A stretch of 17,812 bases of DNA from Clostridia bacterium (GTDB taxonomy: Bacteria; Bacillota; Clostridia; DUPQ01), in NCBI GenBank assembly GCA_030592355.1, contig JAUVJE010000022.1, positions 1-17,812 on the forward strand, read 5' to 3'. This document shows positions 1-8,232 of this stretch, one piece after another; the stretch's first letter is position 1, and each line of letters starts with the position of its first letter. Made by a program: the position numbers and the translations under genes. Below the pieces are notes generated by a model. It worked only from the letters and a program-made list of their open reading frames with translations, ran no database searches and was not told the origin of the DNA.

Positions 1-1
1 A

Positions 2-925
2 AATATTGAGGAGTACGAATCCGGTTTTTCAATTATTGCCAAGACGCCTAGAGCTGACGAAGCTCTGATGCAGATGACATCGTTTACTGCCCTGCCTGAC
101 GGCAAGGCTGTCTATGTTGAAAAAGTAGAAGCGATTCGCAGAGTGGAAATAGAAACATTCGAAACCGGCAGAATCAGCATAGGTAATGAGAATTTCAAGT
201 TTTTACCCGAATGTGCAAAAGGACACAAAGACATATACTTCGACGGCAAGGCAACAAGGTTTTACGGATATTACGACGGTGATAATCTGAAGGTAAGCCG
301 AAGAAACCTTAGGCACATAAATATAGATAATGTAATCGGATACCTCCTGTATGGCAGCGGCGGTGTTGAATATCTGAACAGGCATAATTATCCCAAATGG
401 AAAGGTCTTGAGGATACTTTGATTTTAAACAAACACGAATCCAGTATTATGGAAAAGGGTGAAAAAACAGATGTTTTTGCCGTAATAACCCTTCCAAATA
501 CAGGGGTTGATAAAATGGATAAGGAATATAGCGATACTGTTATAACATGCAGGGATGACGATTTATACGTTATTAGAACGCGCGAAAGCAGGATATCGGT
601 TAATTTTTCCGAGATTGGTGTTTTTGCCAAAGAGAATATTCCATTTACGGAAAACAAAATGAAAATTTTCCCGGGAAGGACAACTATAAAAAACGGCGAT
701 GCTATTTGCAGATACTATATAAAAGGTTTTTCTTCGAATGCAGATGCTGAAAGAGGAATGCTGAGTATGAGCGATAATTTAGTGGATATTGATATAACGT
801 GTATGGATGGCATCATTACTGCTGTGAATACAGCGAAATATGATATCAGATATATTTTTACAGTACCCGGTATACAAAAAAAAGTTTTGCATACTGCCGG
901 AGAAACCATCGACTTGCTTAGCTAA
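2..925 (+). CDS. C-terminal part of an unidentified protein (5' truncated by window)
   Basis: The reading frame is open from base 2 to the TAA at 923-925, giving 307 residues with no start inside the window. The Met at 68 has no ribosome binding site in front of it, so it is probably internal and the gene begins upstream. The protein is rich in alternating hydrophobic/polar segments and aromatic residues, typical of beta-sandwich or beta-propeller folds, and has no transmembrane segment in the visible part. I do not recognise the family. A possible reading is the C-terminal beta-sandwich region of a large carbohydrate-active enzyme such as a lyase or glycosidase, but no catalytic motif supports this. 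No convincing terminator follows; the next gene has its own promoter at 995-1023. Confidence 0.7.
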   Translation, partial: NIEEYESGFSIIAKTPRADEALMQMTSFTALPDGKAVYVEKVEAIRRVEIETFETGRISIGNENFKFLPECAKGHKDIYFDGKATRFYGYYDGDNLKVSRRNLRHINIDNVIGYLLYGSGGVEYLNRHNYPKWKGLEDTLILNKHESSIMEKGEKTDVFAVITLPNTGVDKMDKEYSDTVITCRDDDLYVIRTRESRISVNFSEIGVFAKENIPFTENKMKIFPGRTTIKNGDAICRYYIKGFSSNADAERGMLSMSDNLVDIDITCMDGIITAVNTAKYDIRYIFTVPGIQKKVLHTAGETIDLLS

Positions 926-994
926 TGCTTATTGCATATTTGAAATTTGGGTTATACAGTATCCTTCTTAAGGTAAAAAAGTAATAAATATTTC

Positions 995-1023
995 TTGCAC
1001 ATATTATACAAACATTGTATAAT
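995..1023 (+). promoter_or_regulatory. sigma-A promoter of the trpB2 gene
   Basis: The -35 hexamer TTGCAC (995-1000) and a perfect -10 TATAAT (1018-1023) are separated by exactly 17 bases. Transcription would start near 1030, leaving a leader of about 70 bases before the ATG at 1102. The -10 element lies inside the inverted repeat at 1001-1025, so a bound repressor would block polymerase. Confidence 0.75.
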
Positions 1024-1025
1024 AT
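1001..1025. promoter_or_regulatory. perfect 11-bp inverted repeat, probable repressor operator
   Basis: The arm atattatacaa (1001-1011) and its exact reverse complement ttgtataatat (1015-1025) flank a 3-base centre, aca. The palindrome fills the promoter spacer and covers the -10 hexamer. That position and the symmetry fit a dimeric repressor (GntR- or TetR-like size), but I cannot assign the regulator. The AT-rich arms and lack of a following T-tract argue against a terminator. Confidence 0.6.
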
Positions 1026-1101
1026 CAACAAGTTCAATTGAGGCGGGGCCATGATTCCGATAAGATTGGCAAAAGATTAGTATAGAATAGGAGAGATTAG
1101 T

Positions 1102-2469
1102 ATGAGTAAAAAAGTACCGTACAAAACTTATTTGGATGAAAGCGAATTACCTAAGCAATGGTATAATATTCAGGCGGATTTAAAAGGCCTGAAGCCCTAT
1201 CTGAACCCGCAAACCCAGGAATTGGTTGGTCCGGCGGACCTTACGCCGATATTCCCGATGGGTTTAATAGCACAGGAGGTTTCGCAGGAGAGGTATATTG
1301 ATATACCTGAAGAAGTGCAGGAAAAATATAAGTCTTTTAGGGCTACCCCGTTATGCAGGGCATATGAACTCGAAAAATTCCTTGGAACTCCTGCAAAAAT
1401 ATATTACAAGTATGAAGGCGCCACGCCTTCGGGGAGCCATAAGCTTAATACGGCAATTCCACAAGCTTACTACAATAAAGTTGAGGGTATTACCAGACTG
1501 TCAACAGAAACAGGAGCCGGACAGTGGGGATCAGCCCTTAGTATAGCGGCTCAGATGTTTGGCCTTGAATGTAAAGTTTATATGGTTCGAGTCAGTTATG
1601 ACCAGAAACCTTACAGGAAACACCTGATGGAAACTTTCGGAGCTACAATCGTAGCAAGTCCAAGCATGGATACCAATACGGGAAGAGCCATCCTTGCGCA
1701 GGATCCCGACTCACTCGGAAGTCTTGGAATGGCTATTAGTGAAGCGGTTGAAGATGCGGCAACACATGATGACACGAATTACTGTCTTGGAAGTGTTCTT
1801 AACCACGTAATCTTACATCAGACGATAATTGGTCAAGAAGCAATTAAACAATTTGAAAAGATTGATGATTATCCGGATATTGTTATCGGATGCTGCGGCG
1901 GTGGATCCAATTATTCCGGGATTGCATTTCCGTTTGTAAAGGAAAGACTTGATGGTAAAAAAGACACAAGGTTTATTGCGGTTGAGCCATGCGCATGTCC
2001 TACATTAACCAAAGGCAAATTCACATATGACTTTGGTGATACAGGCAAATTCACACCGCTTACAATGATGTACACCCTGGGTCATGATTTCATGCCTCCC
2101 GGAATACATGCCGGTGGATTAAGATATCATGGTGATTCCATGTTGCTCAGCAAACTTGTTAATGACGGTATTATTGAAGCAAGAGCTGTCCATCAGACTG
2201 AAACATTTGAAGCTGCAGTACAGTTTGCAAGGGCTGAAGGAATACTACCGGCGCCTGAATCAGCCCACGCCATCAGAGCTGCAATGGATGTAGCCCTCGA
2301 ATGCAAGGAAACCGGCGAAGAAAAGACAATTCTCTTCAACCTTAGCGGACACGGACACTTCGACCTTTCTGCATATGAAGCATACAATGCCGGAAAGCTT
2401 ACCGATGTGGACTACACTGACGATATGCTAAAAGAAGGATTTGCATGCATACCTGAAATTAAAAAATAA
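1102..2469 (+). CDS. trpB: TrpB2-type tryptophan synthase beta chain (TrpB-like PLP enzyme)
   Basis: This 455-residue protein is a fold-type II pyridoxal-phosphate enzyme that condenses indole with a serine-derived aminoacrylate. The PLP lysine is K114 in GSHKLNTA, the ETGAGQWG motif (136-143) holds the catalytic Glu, and the PLP-phosphate loop is GGGSN (266-270). The extended N-terminus and length near 455 fit the TrpB2 subfamily rather than the ~400-residue TrpB1 that pairs with TrpA. Known TrpB2 enzymes work without TrpA, and an archaeal one uses O-phosphoserine. The start is fixed by AGGAGA (1089-1094), 7 bases before the ATG. No other trp gene is nearby, so indole salvage is more likely than complete tryptophan biosynthesis from this locus. 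It is transcribed alone: own promoter at 995, terminator at 2503. Confidence 0.95.
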   Translation: MSKKVPYKTYLDESELPKQWYNIQADLKGLKPYLNPQTQELVGPADLTPIFPMGLIAQEVSQERYIDIPEEVQEKYKSFRATPLCRAYELEKFLGTPAKIYYKYEGATPSGSHKLNTAIPQAYYNKVEGITRLSTETGAGQWGSALSIAAQMFGLECKVYMVRVSYDQKPYRKHLMETFGATIVASPSMDTNTGRAILAQDPDSLGSLGMAISEAVEDAATHDDTNYCLGSVLNHVILHQTIIGQEAIKQFEKIDDYPDIVIGCCGGGSNYSGIAFPFVKERLDGKKDTRFIAVEPCACPTLTKGKFTYDFGDTGKFTPLTMMYTLGHDFMPPGIHAGGLRYHGDSMLLSKLVNDGIIEARAVHQTETFEAAVQFARAEGILPAPESAHAIRAAMDVALECKETGEEKTILFNLSGHGHFDLSAYEAYNAGKLTDVDYTDDMLKEGFACIPEIKK

Positions 2470-2502
2470 AATGAATATATTTCTTTTCCCCTCTATTACC
2501 AG

Positions 2503-2529
2503 GCCGCCCCTCCAGGCGGCTCTTTTTTT
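2503..2529 (+). terminator. intrinsic terminator after trpB2
   Basis: The stem GCCGCC (2503-2508) pairs with GGCGGC (2515-2520) across a 6-base loop and is followed by TCTTTTTTT (2521-2529). It lies about 35 bases beyond the stop codon and closes a single-gene transcription unit. Confidence 0.9.
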
Positions 2530-2542
2530 AACGGGCTAATCA

Positions 2543-2705
2543 CTGACGTACCGCAGATTGCAAAGCAATCGAGGAACGTCAGCGGCAACATGAATGATAA
2601 TTTCATGCATCAGGTTTGAAACGAGTGAATATTATCATGTTGGAGCAGACAAAGATTGCAAAGCATATTTATCTGAACCGCCGGAGATGGATTTCATCCA
2701 ATCAG
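2543..2705 (+). other. structured intergenic stretch with nested inverted repeats, no convincing gene
   Basis: This lies in a 305-base gap between the trpB2 stop and the hydrolase. Outer arms CTGACGT (2543-2549) and ACGTCAG (2576-2582) enclose inner arms GATTGC (2556-2561) and GCAATC (2565-2570) around an AAA loop. A second pair, ATGATAAT (2594-2601) and ATTATCAT (2631-2638), encloses TTCA/TGAA (2602-2605/2617-2620). TGGAT/ATCCA forms a small third hairpin near 2687-2700. The 13-mer AGATTGCAAAGCA occurs twice, at 2555-2567 and 2653-2665. It could be a structured RNA, a decayed repeat element or a regulator target. The open frame 2594-2788 across it resembles no family I know and has no ribosome binding site. 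Confidence 0.4.
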
Positions 2706-2720
2706 GGGGGCTTAATATTA

Positions 2721-2769
2721 TTGTCTCTAATAACAGTTTATTAATGTATAATTTAAAAGAACGAAGGAG
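2721..2769 (+). promoter_or_regulatory. putative promoter and start-deciding ribosome binding site for the hydrolase
   Basis: A perfect TATAAT lies at 2747-2752. The nearest -35-like hexamer, TTGTCT (2721-2726), is 20 bases upstream, which is longer than ideal, so only the -10 is convincing. AAGGAG (2764-2769) sits 5 bases before the ATG at 2775. This favours that ATG over the in-frame GTG at 2769, which overlaps the ribosome binding site. Confidence 0.45.
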
Positions 2770-2774
2770 TGAAT

Positions 2775-3917
2775 ATGAATGTTTATGAGATTGCAAAAAA
2801 TAGAAATGCACATATTAAAACAGAAGATTTTTTGCATGAATATTATAAAAACCTGAAACAAAAGATGGCCTATAACCCGGGTTTTAGTAATGATGAATTT
2901 AAAATCTGGAAAACCGGTGTTGTCAGAAAACTTGAGCAGTTGCTTAAACTTCCTGAAAACGGCGATTTATCCGGTCAATCTAATCTGGTGTGGAAAAAAG
3001 AATATGATGATTATACAATAGAAAAACATATCATTTATCCAGAACCATATTCAGCTGTCCCATTTCTGGTCTTAATACCTAATTTGACAAATAACAATAA
3101 AATCCCCGGGGTTCTGTGTATATCTGGTTCATCAGGGACCAAGGAACTCTTAGCCAATGAACCAGAACTTGATGGAAAAGCGACACCAAATAAGCACCCA
3201 TATCATAACAGAATGGCTTGGCACTTTGTTCAGGCGGGGTATGTAGCAATTGCGGTGGAAAACCTTGGAGTTGGAGAATTGAAATCAGAAGAAGCTAATA
3301 TTTGGGGAGACAGAAGTGAATTTTCCGCAAGAATGCTTATGATGGGAAGAAACTATATTGGTATTTCCACACATCAAAAACTTTGTTTAATTGAGTGGAT
3401 GAAAAAACAAAAATATATAAATGAAGAACAGTTGGCAGTAAGTGCTCATTCTCTTGGTGCAGAAACGGCAGCAGTATTGGCCGTAATAAGCAATGATATT
3501 AAGGCAGTGATTTACAATGACTTCAGCGGGAATAGATTAAAAAGAAAAAACGCCCTAAAAAAGGGTGAAATACTTGGTGGATTTTGGCATGAAATTCCCA
3601 ATATGTTTGAATGGTTTACTTATATAGATTTACTTGCGGCAAGCGCACCTAAGTTGTTTCTGTTTACAGAGGGGGGAGTAACAGCTGATTTAGATATTAT
3701 AAGAGACAGTTTTAATAAATGTGAAAAGCAGGAAAATTTGGAAATTCATTATTATAAAAAATTTAAAAACCCAGAAGATCGGCTCCGCGAATATGAGTCA
3801 ATTCCAGAAAATATAACGCTACAAACATATTTTGAATATGCAAATGTTGATGTTGAAAATCATTTTTTTAAAGAATATCATGCAATTCCATGGCTTGATA
3901 AGCATTTTATAGGGTAA
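2775..3917 (+). CDS. alpha/beta hydrolase (acetyl-xylan-esterase-like / Abhydrolase_7-like)
   Basis: This 380-residue cytoplasmic protein has no signal peptide. The central alpha/beta hydrolase core begins near residue 95 (PFLVLIPN), with a probable oxyanion-region loop at SGSSGT (117-122). The nucleophile elbow is A-H-S-L-G (224-228) with S226; the usual first Gly of G-x-S-x-G is replaced by Ala. H363 in ENHFF near the C-terminus is the likely catalytic His, and D305 is a candidate acid. The overall pattern, including a helical N-terminal extension, resembles the Abhydrolase_7/acetyl-xylan-esterase group acting on carboxylic esters. The substrate is unknown. Start chosen at ATG 2775 because AAGGAG is 5 bases upstream. 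The next gene follows after 106 bases and may be separately transcribed. Confidence 0.85.
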   Translation: MNVYEIAKNRNAHIKTEDFLHEYYKNLKQKMAYNPGFSNDEFKIWKTGVVRKLEQLLKLPENGDLSGQSNLVWKKEYDDYTIEKHIIYPEPYSAVPFLVLIPNLTNNNKIPGVLCISGSSGTKELLANEPELDGKATPNKHPYHNRMAWHFVQAGYVAIAVENLGVGELKSEEANIWGDRSEFSARMLMMGRNYIGISTHQKLCLIEWMKKQKYINEEQLAVSAHSLGAETAAVLAVISNDIKAVIYNDFSGNRLKRKNALKKGEILGGFWHEIPNMFEWFTYIDLLAASAPKLFLFTEGGVTADLDIIRDSFNKCEKQENLEIHYYKKFKNPEDRLREYESIPENITLQTYFEYANVDVENHFFKEYHAIPWLDKHFIG

Positions 3918-4023
3918 TGATGTAGTGATTGTTATAAAATACAGCAATTAATAAATATTTCATATTCAGTTCACAAAAGAATAGTAAACTGCATAGTAAT
4001 TATTAAATACAAGGAGAAAGTGA

Positions 4024-6369
4024 TTGTTAAAATTAGTAAATATTTCAAAAGATTATATAGCAGGGGATATGATTACCCATGCTCTGGTTGATATAAATTT
4101 AGAATTCAGGACAAATGAATTTGTTTCCATTCTGGGACCTTCCGGATGTGGAAAAACAACTATGCTGAACGTAATAGGCGGTCTGGATAAATACCAAAAA
4201 GGTGATTTGCTTCTTGGTGACAAGTCCACAAAAGACTTCCGTGACAGCGAATGGGATTCCTACAGAAACGCAACTATCGGATTTGTATTTCAAAATTACA
4301 ATCTTATAACGCATCTTTCTGTTCTTGACAATGTTGAAATTGCTTTAACATTATCAGGAGTAAGCTCTGCCGAAAGAAAAAAACGCGCAAAAAAAGCACT
4401 TATTGATGTGGGACTTGAAGATCAGATTAGCAAAAAACCAAATCAGCTGTCCGGTGGGCAGATGCAAAGAGTTGCTATTGCCAGAGCGTTGGTTAATAAC
4501 CCGAAGATTCTGCTGGCAGATGAACCAACCGGATCCGTTGACTCAAAAACAAGTAAAGGCATTCTTGATTTACTGAAAGAAATCAGTAAAGACCAGTTGG
4601 TAATCATGGTTACACACAATATTAAACTGGCTGAACAGTATAGTGACAGAATAATAAATCTTCATGACGGTAGAGTTATAGATGACAGTAAGACCTATGA
4701 TAAGAAAGATGAAGTTAATTTCATTGAAAAATTGAAAAACAAAAAAATCTCAATGTCATTTTTAACCGCGTTGAAATCCAGTTTTAAAAACCTAATAAGC
4801 AAAAAATCAAGAACTATAATAACTGCTATTGCCGGAAGCATTGGTATCATAGGTGTTGCTCTGGTTCTGGCACTAAGTTTTGGAATGACCCAATATGTTG
4901 ATTCAATGCAAAGTGATACACTTGCCGGGTTTCCATTGGCAATTAATCCCAAGGTTTCAGCAACCAGCAACATGATGACCGGACCCAGAGACAGAATGAA
5001 TGAAGCAAGTGGACAAAGCTCAGGAAGCAATGAATTCCCCACGGATGGAATCATTAATCCTTATGATTCAAGTACTGATGTCACCTCCCATTCAAATATA
5101 ATCTCTGCAGAGTATTTAAGATATATTGATGGCCTTGATAAAAATCTGTATAACTCAATTTCATATACAAGGGCAGTTGCCCTTAATTTGATTATAAAAA
5201 CTGAATCCGGGGGATATATAAAAGCCGGAACCAGTTCCTCATCAGATCCACGCCAAATGTTCTTTTCCAATGGATATTTTAATGAAATTCCAAATAATCG
5301 GGAATTTATAGAGTTACAGTATGATTTGTTGGGTAGCCAAAGCAGATATCCCGAAGCATATAACGAAGTAGTTCTTATAGTAGACAAAGAAAATAATATT
5401 GATGTTGAGTTTCTTGAGGAATTTGGCATTATAGTTAAGAATAAATTTGAGCTTAATGATTTTATTGGTATGGAATTCAAAGTAATTGGTAACGATGACT
5501 ATTACAAACAAATAAACAATGTATTTGTAGTCGGATCAGATTATGAAGCAATGCATAATAGCGAAAATTCACTGACATTAAAAATCACGGGAATAATGCG
5601 TGTCAAAGAATCGGCATCCAGTGAAATCCTGTCTGATGGAATTGGGTATACAACAATGCTTACAGATAAAGCTATTGAGAATGCAGAAGGGTCTGCTATT
5701 GTTGTTGCCCAGAGTGAAAATCAGGATAAGAATGTTCTTACAGGACAGTCATTTACCGGGTTTACTACATATGAAAGCATAATGCGGTTAATTGGTGGAG
5801 ATAATATTCCAACAGGGATGCAGATTTACCCCGTATCATTTGATGCTAAGGATGAAATAAAAGCGTATCTCGATGAATATAATTACGGAAAAGACGATGA
5901 TACAAAGATCATTTACACCGACCTGGCAGAAATGATATCAGGTACAATTTCATCATTAATTAATACAATTACAGTTATCTTAGCTGCATTTGCTGCCATT
6001 TCACTTCTGGTTTCATCAATTATGATTGGAATAATTACCTATGTTTCTGTAGTTGAGAGAACAAAAGAAATTGGAATATTAAGAAGCATAGGCGCTCGCA
6101 AAAAAGATATAAGCAGAGTTTTTATTGCAGAAGCTATTATTATTGGATTTACAGCCGGAATTATTGGTGTTGCGTTAACAGTTGTTCTTATACTTCCTAT
6201 AAATATAGTGATTGAAAGATTAATTGATATAAGTAATTTTGCAAGTCTTCCGCTTCTGCAGGGGCTTGGGTTAATTGCCATCAGTGTTGGACTTACATTT
6301 GTTGCAGGTCTGATACCCAGTAGAATAGCAGCAAAAAAAGATCCTGTAGTTGCATTAAGAATTGATTAA
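4024..6369 (+). CDS. ABC transporter, fused ATPase and FtsX-type permease
   Basis: This 781-residue protein joins an ABC ATPase to a MacB/FtsX-like permease. The ATPase (about 1-225) has Walker A GPSGCGKT (38-45), Q-loop Q90, signature LSGGQ (142-146), Walker B ending in D166-E167, and switch H198. A first membrane helix spans about 264-286. An extracellular domain of roughly 350 residues follows, with a Ser/Gly/Asn/Met-rich stretch at its start. Three more helices lie near 642-674, 699-726 and 743-766, with the FtsX-type VVERTKEIGILRSIGA motif between the second and third. Such proteins usually export peptides or lipids, or act as mechanotransmitters; the substrate is not evident. The start is TTG, supported by AAGGAG (4011-4016) 7 bases upstream. 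A weak promoter candidate is TTCACA (3970-3975) with TAGTAA (3994-3999). Confidence 0.93.
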   Translation: MLKLVNISKDYIAGDMITHALVDINLEFRTNEFVSILGPSGCGKTTMLNVIGGLDKYQKGDLLLGDKSTKDFRDSEWDSYRNATIGFVFQNYNLITHLSVLDNVEIALTLSGVSSAERKKRAKKALIDVGLEDQISKKPNQLSGGQMQRVAIARALVNNPKILLADEPTGSVDSKTSKGILDLLKEISKDQLVIMVTHNIKLAEQYSDRIINLHDGRVIDDSKTYDKKDEVNFIEKLKNKKISMSFLTALKSSFKNLISKKSRTIITAIAGSIGIIGVALVLALSFGMTQYVDSMQSDTLAGFPLAINPKVSATSNMMTGPRDRMNEASGQSSGSNEFPTDGIINPYDSSTDVTSHSNIISAEYLRYIDGLDKNLYNSISYTRAVALNLIIKTESGGYIKAGTSSSSDPRQMFFSNGYFNEIPNNREFIELQYDLLGSQSRYPEAYNEVVLIVDKENNIDVEFLEEFGIIVKNKFELNDFIGMEFKVIGNDDYYKQINNVFVVGSDYEAMHNSENSLTLKITGIMRVKESASSEILSDGIGYTTMLTDKAIENAEGSAIVVAQSENQDKNVLTGQSFTGFTTYESIMRLIGGDNIPTGMQIYPVSFDAKDEIKAYLDEYNYGKDDDTKIIYTDLAEMISGTISSLINTITVILAAFAAISLLVSSIMIGIITYVSVVERTKEIGILRSIGARKKDISRVFIAEAIIIGFTAGIIGVALTVVLILPINIVIERLIDISNFASLPLLQGLGLIAISVGLTFVAGLIPSRIAAKKDPVVALRID

Positions 6370-6398
6370 ACGGAGAAATAAAAAATAGAGATTCTGAA

Positions 6399-6959
6399 TC
6401 AACCTGCTTTTTCAATTTCCAGAGGTTTTTCATATGGAACAAGAAGTTTGCCATCATATTTTTCGAGCCATAAACTGCCCGTTTCCTTATTAAAAAGCAC
6501 AGGCATGCGGCCGTGGATATGTGCCATTTCAGGACAGGCGGGCGTTGTGATAATTACGGTTTTACCGGATGAATTATATAGCCCCGCCATGTAAAATGTT
6601 CGAAGCCCCGCCGGTTTAATAAAATACTTTTGCTTTTTATTCCACTCAAAAAAGCCATTTGCGGGGAGAAGACACCGCTTTGACTCCAGCAGGAATTTGA
6701 ACATTCTTTTTTCATCTAACGTTTCGCTCCGCGCATTTATAATAATCTTTTTTGTATTAGGTAATTCAAAGCCCCACTGCAGCATACTGTAATCTGGGCC
6801 GGATTCAGAAGATAGAACCGCAGGTACATCGAAAGAAGGAAAAATCTCTCCGGAATTGAATGTGCCTGTTCCGATTTTATAATGCTTTGAGATTTCCTTT
6901 AGAATTGCTTTCATCTCCCGGTATTCTTCGCTTGTAAAGATGATATACCTTCCGCACAT
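6399..6959 (-). CDS. SRAP-family abasic-site processing protein (YedK/HMCES type)
   Basis: This 186-residue protein of the SRAP family forms a thiazolidine crosslink with abasic sites in single-stranded DNA. It begins MCGRY, so after Met removal the catalytic Cys2 is the new N-terminus. The other active-site residues are present: N75 in NARSET, E105 in FFEW, and H149 in HGRMPV. It is somewhat shorter than E. coli YedK (about 220 residues), but the core is complete. Its ATG lies 1 base after the polymerase stop codon; the GGAG of its ribosome binding site is inside the last codons of that gene, so the two are probably translationally coupled. It converges on the ABC transporter gene with 29 bases between the stops, where I see no strong terminator. 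Confidence 0.93.
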   Translation of the reverse strand: MCGRYIIFTSEEYREMKAILKEISKHYKIGTGTFNSGEIFPSFDVPAVLSSESGPDYSMLQWGFELPNTKKIIINARSETLDEKRMFKFLLESKRCLLPANGFFEWNKKQKYFIKPAGLRTFYMAGLYNSSGKTVIITTPACPEMAHIHGRMPVLFNKETGSLWLEKYDGKLLVPYEKPLEIEKAG

Positions 6960-6960
6960 G

Positions 6961-8208
6961 TTATGCTCCGTTCATAATATTGGGCTTTATTTTCGGGTAC
7001 TGCTTGTGGGTTGTCACTGCCACCGAATCAGCACCTGAACCAATGGTGCGCGCCCTGCTCAGGCACTCGTCACCGTACTTTATTCTCATTGAGTCAATGC
7101 ATTTGTCAAGCCGCTGCTGGCGTATTTCTTCGTTACCATACATGTCAAGCTGAACAATTCCATCTGACGAAAGACCCGAAAGCCGAACCGATATCGTTCT
7201 TACGGGGATATCTTGCCATAATTCATTATACAGCAACCGGGATATAGTATATATCTCCTTGGTGCTTTGGGTGGGTGTTGAAATTTTCCTTTGATGAGAC
7301 TGAAAAGTAAATTCATTTGTACGCATGCCAACCGAAATAACAGAGGCGCGCATACCGGCAGCACGCAGCCGTTGTGCCGACATCTCGCACAAAGACATCA
7401 AAAAGGGGTAGGCATCCGCCGGGGTATTGGCATCCGCCGGAAGAGTCATACCATTGCCGATGCCTTTGGGCTTATCTTCATAAGGCCTGACCGGGGAAGA
7501 ATCCACCCCGTTTGCATTCGACCAGATGAGCAGCCCGAAAAGTTTGAAATGCCTGCGCAGAAGTTTGGGGTCCTCATTTGCCACATCACCAATTTTATAG
7601 TAACCCATGTTGTATAGTTTCACACAGGTTCTAAAACCCAGCATAAATAAGTTGTGTATTGGAAGCGGAAAATACTTTTCCTTTAGCTCTGAAGAATATA
7701 ATTCATGAGTTTTGTCAGGTTTTGAGAAACCTGATGCGGTTTTTGCAAGCAGTTTACAGTTTGAAACGCCGATATTTACTGTAAAACCTAGCTTTGTATG
7801 AATTTCTTTTCTAAGGAAATTTGCGAAATCCGAAGCCTTTTCACAAAAGCATCCCGTTACATCTGCAAAACACTCGTCAATGCTATATCTTTCTACAAGA
7901 GGTGTGTATTTTAGAAGAAGTTCCATCAATTCATCCGAACACTGTACATAACGGTCATAATCAGGAGGATTAATATCAAGGGAAGGATATAGCTTACAAG
8001 CCTCCATTAGCGACATGCCTGTTTTGATGCCATACTTTTTGGCAGGGTAGGAACTGGCAAGCACTATTCCCTTGCGTTTTTCCCTGTTGCCCCCGATTAC
8101 AGACGGAATATTTCGCAGGTCAAGGGCGTTTCCCTTTGAAAGCCGATAAGCCGCTTCCCAGGATAAAAATGCATTATTGCAGTCTATGTGAAAAATAATT
8201 CTATTCAT
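6961..8208 (-). CDS. dinB: Y-family DNA polymerase (DinB/Pol IV-like)
   Basis: This 415-residue translesion polymerase is complete. Catalytic carboxylates are D9 in HIDCNN and D111-E112 in SIDE. F14 in CNNAF is at the steric-gate position. A helix-hairpin-helix-like segment lies around 190-210 and the little-finger domain at about 255-345. QLDMYG (353-358) matches the position and shape of a beta-clamp binding motif (QLSLF-like), with weakened hydrophobic residues. The start ATG at 8208 has only a weak ribosome binding site, and the predicted leader is under 20 bases, so translation may be inefficient. It is the first gene of an operon with the SRAP gene, downstream of a promoter carrying a LexA box, so induction by DNA damage is expected. 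Confidence 0.94.
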   Translation of the reverse strand: MNRIIFHIDCNNAFLSWEAAYRLSKGNALDLRNIPSVIGGNREKRKGIVLASSYPAKKYGIKTGMSLMEACKLYPSLDINPPDYDRYVQCSDELMELLLKYTPLVERYSIDECFADVTGCFCEKASDFANFLRKEIHTKLGFTVNIGVSNCKLLAKTASGFSKPDKTHELYSSELKEKYFPLPIHNLFMLGFRTCVKLYNMGYYKIGDVANEDPKLLRRHFKLFGLLIWSNANGVDSSPVRPYEDKPKGIGNGMTLPADANTPADAYPFLMSLCEMSAQRLRAAGMRASVISVGMRTNEFTFQSHQRKISTPTQSTKEIYTISRLLYNELWQDIPVRTISVRLSGLSSDGIVQLDMYGNEEIRQQRLDKCIDSMRIKYGDECLSRARTIGSGADSVAVTTHKQYPKIKPNIMNGA

Positions 8209-8217
8209 ATAGTAACC

Positions 8218-8231
8218 CGAACATATGTTCG
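8218..8231. promoter_or_regulatory. LexA/DinR SOS box
   Basis: CGAACATATGTTCG is a perfect 14-bp palindrome that fits the Gram-positive LexA consensus CGAAC-N4-GTTCG. It begins 1 base downstream of the -10 hexamer and covers the expected transcription start, the usual place for repression by LexA. It controls the minus-strand dinB-SRAP operon; the plus-strand gene at 8443 is over 200 bases away and probably not affected. Confidence 0.92.
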
Positions 8232-8232
8232 T

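Noticed and set aside
924..937. Small hairpin ATGC/GCAT after the first gene
   Set aside because: Four base pairs with no T-tract; too weak for a terminator.
1102..2469. Part of a trp biosynthetic operon
   Set aside because: It has its own promoter and terminator, and no trpA, trpC, trpD, trpE or trpF homologue is in the window.
2594..2788. 64-codon open frame across the structured gap
   Set aside because: No ribosome binding site before its ATG, no recognisable family, overlaps the ribosome binding site and start of the hydrolase, and covers several inverted repeats.
6390..6400. GATT-CTG-AATC as a bidirectional terminator between the converging genes
   Set aside because: Only four AT-rich base pairs with a 3-base loop; not stable enough to claim.
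7011..7617. Plus-strand open frames (7011-7247 and 7291-7617) opposite the polymerase gene
   Set aside because: They lie wholly inside a well-supported minus-strand gene with all Y-family motifs and have low-complexity, non-family translations.
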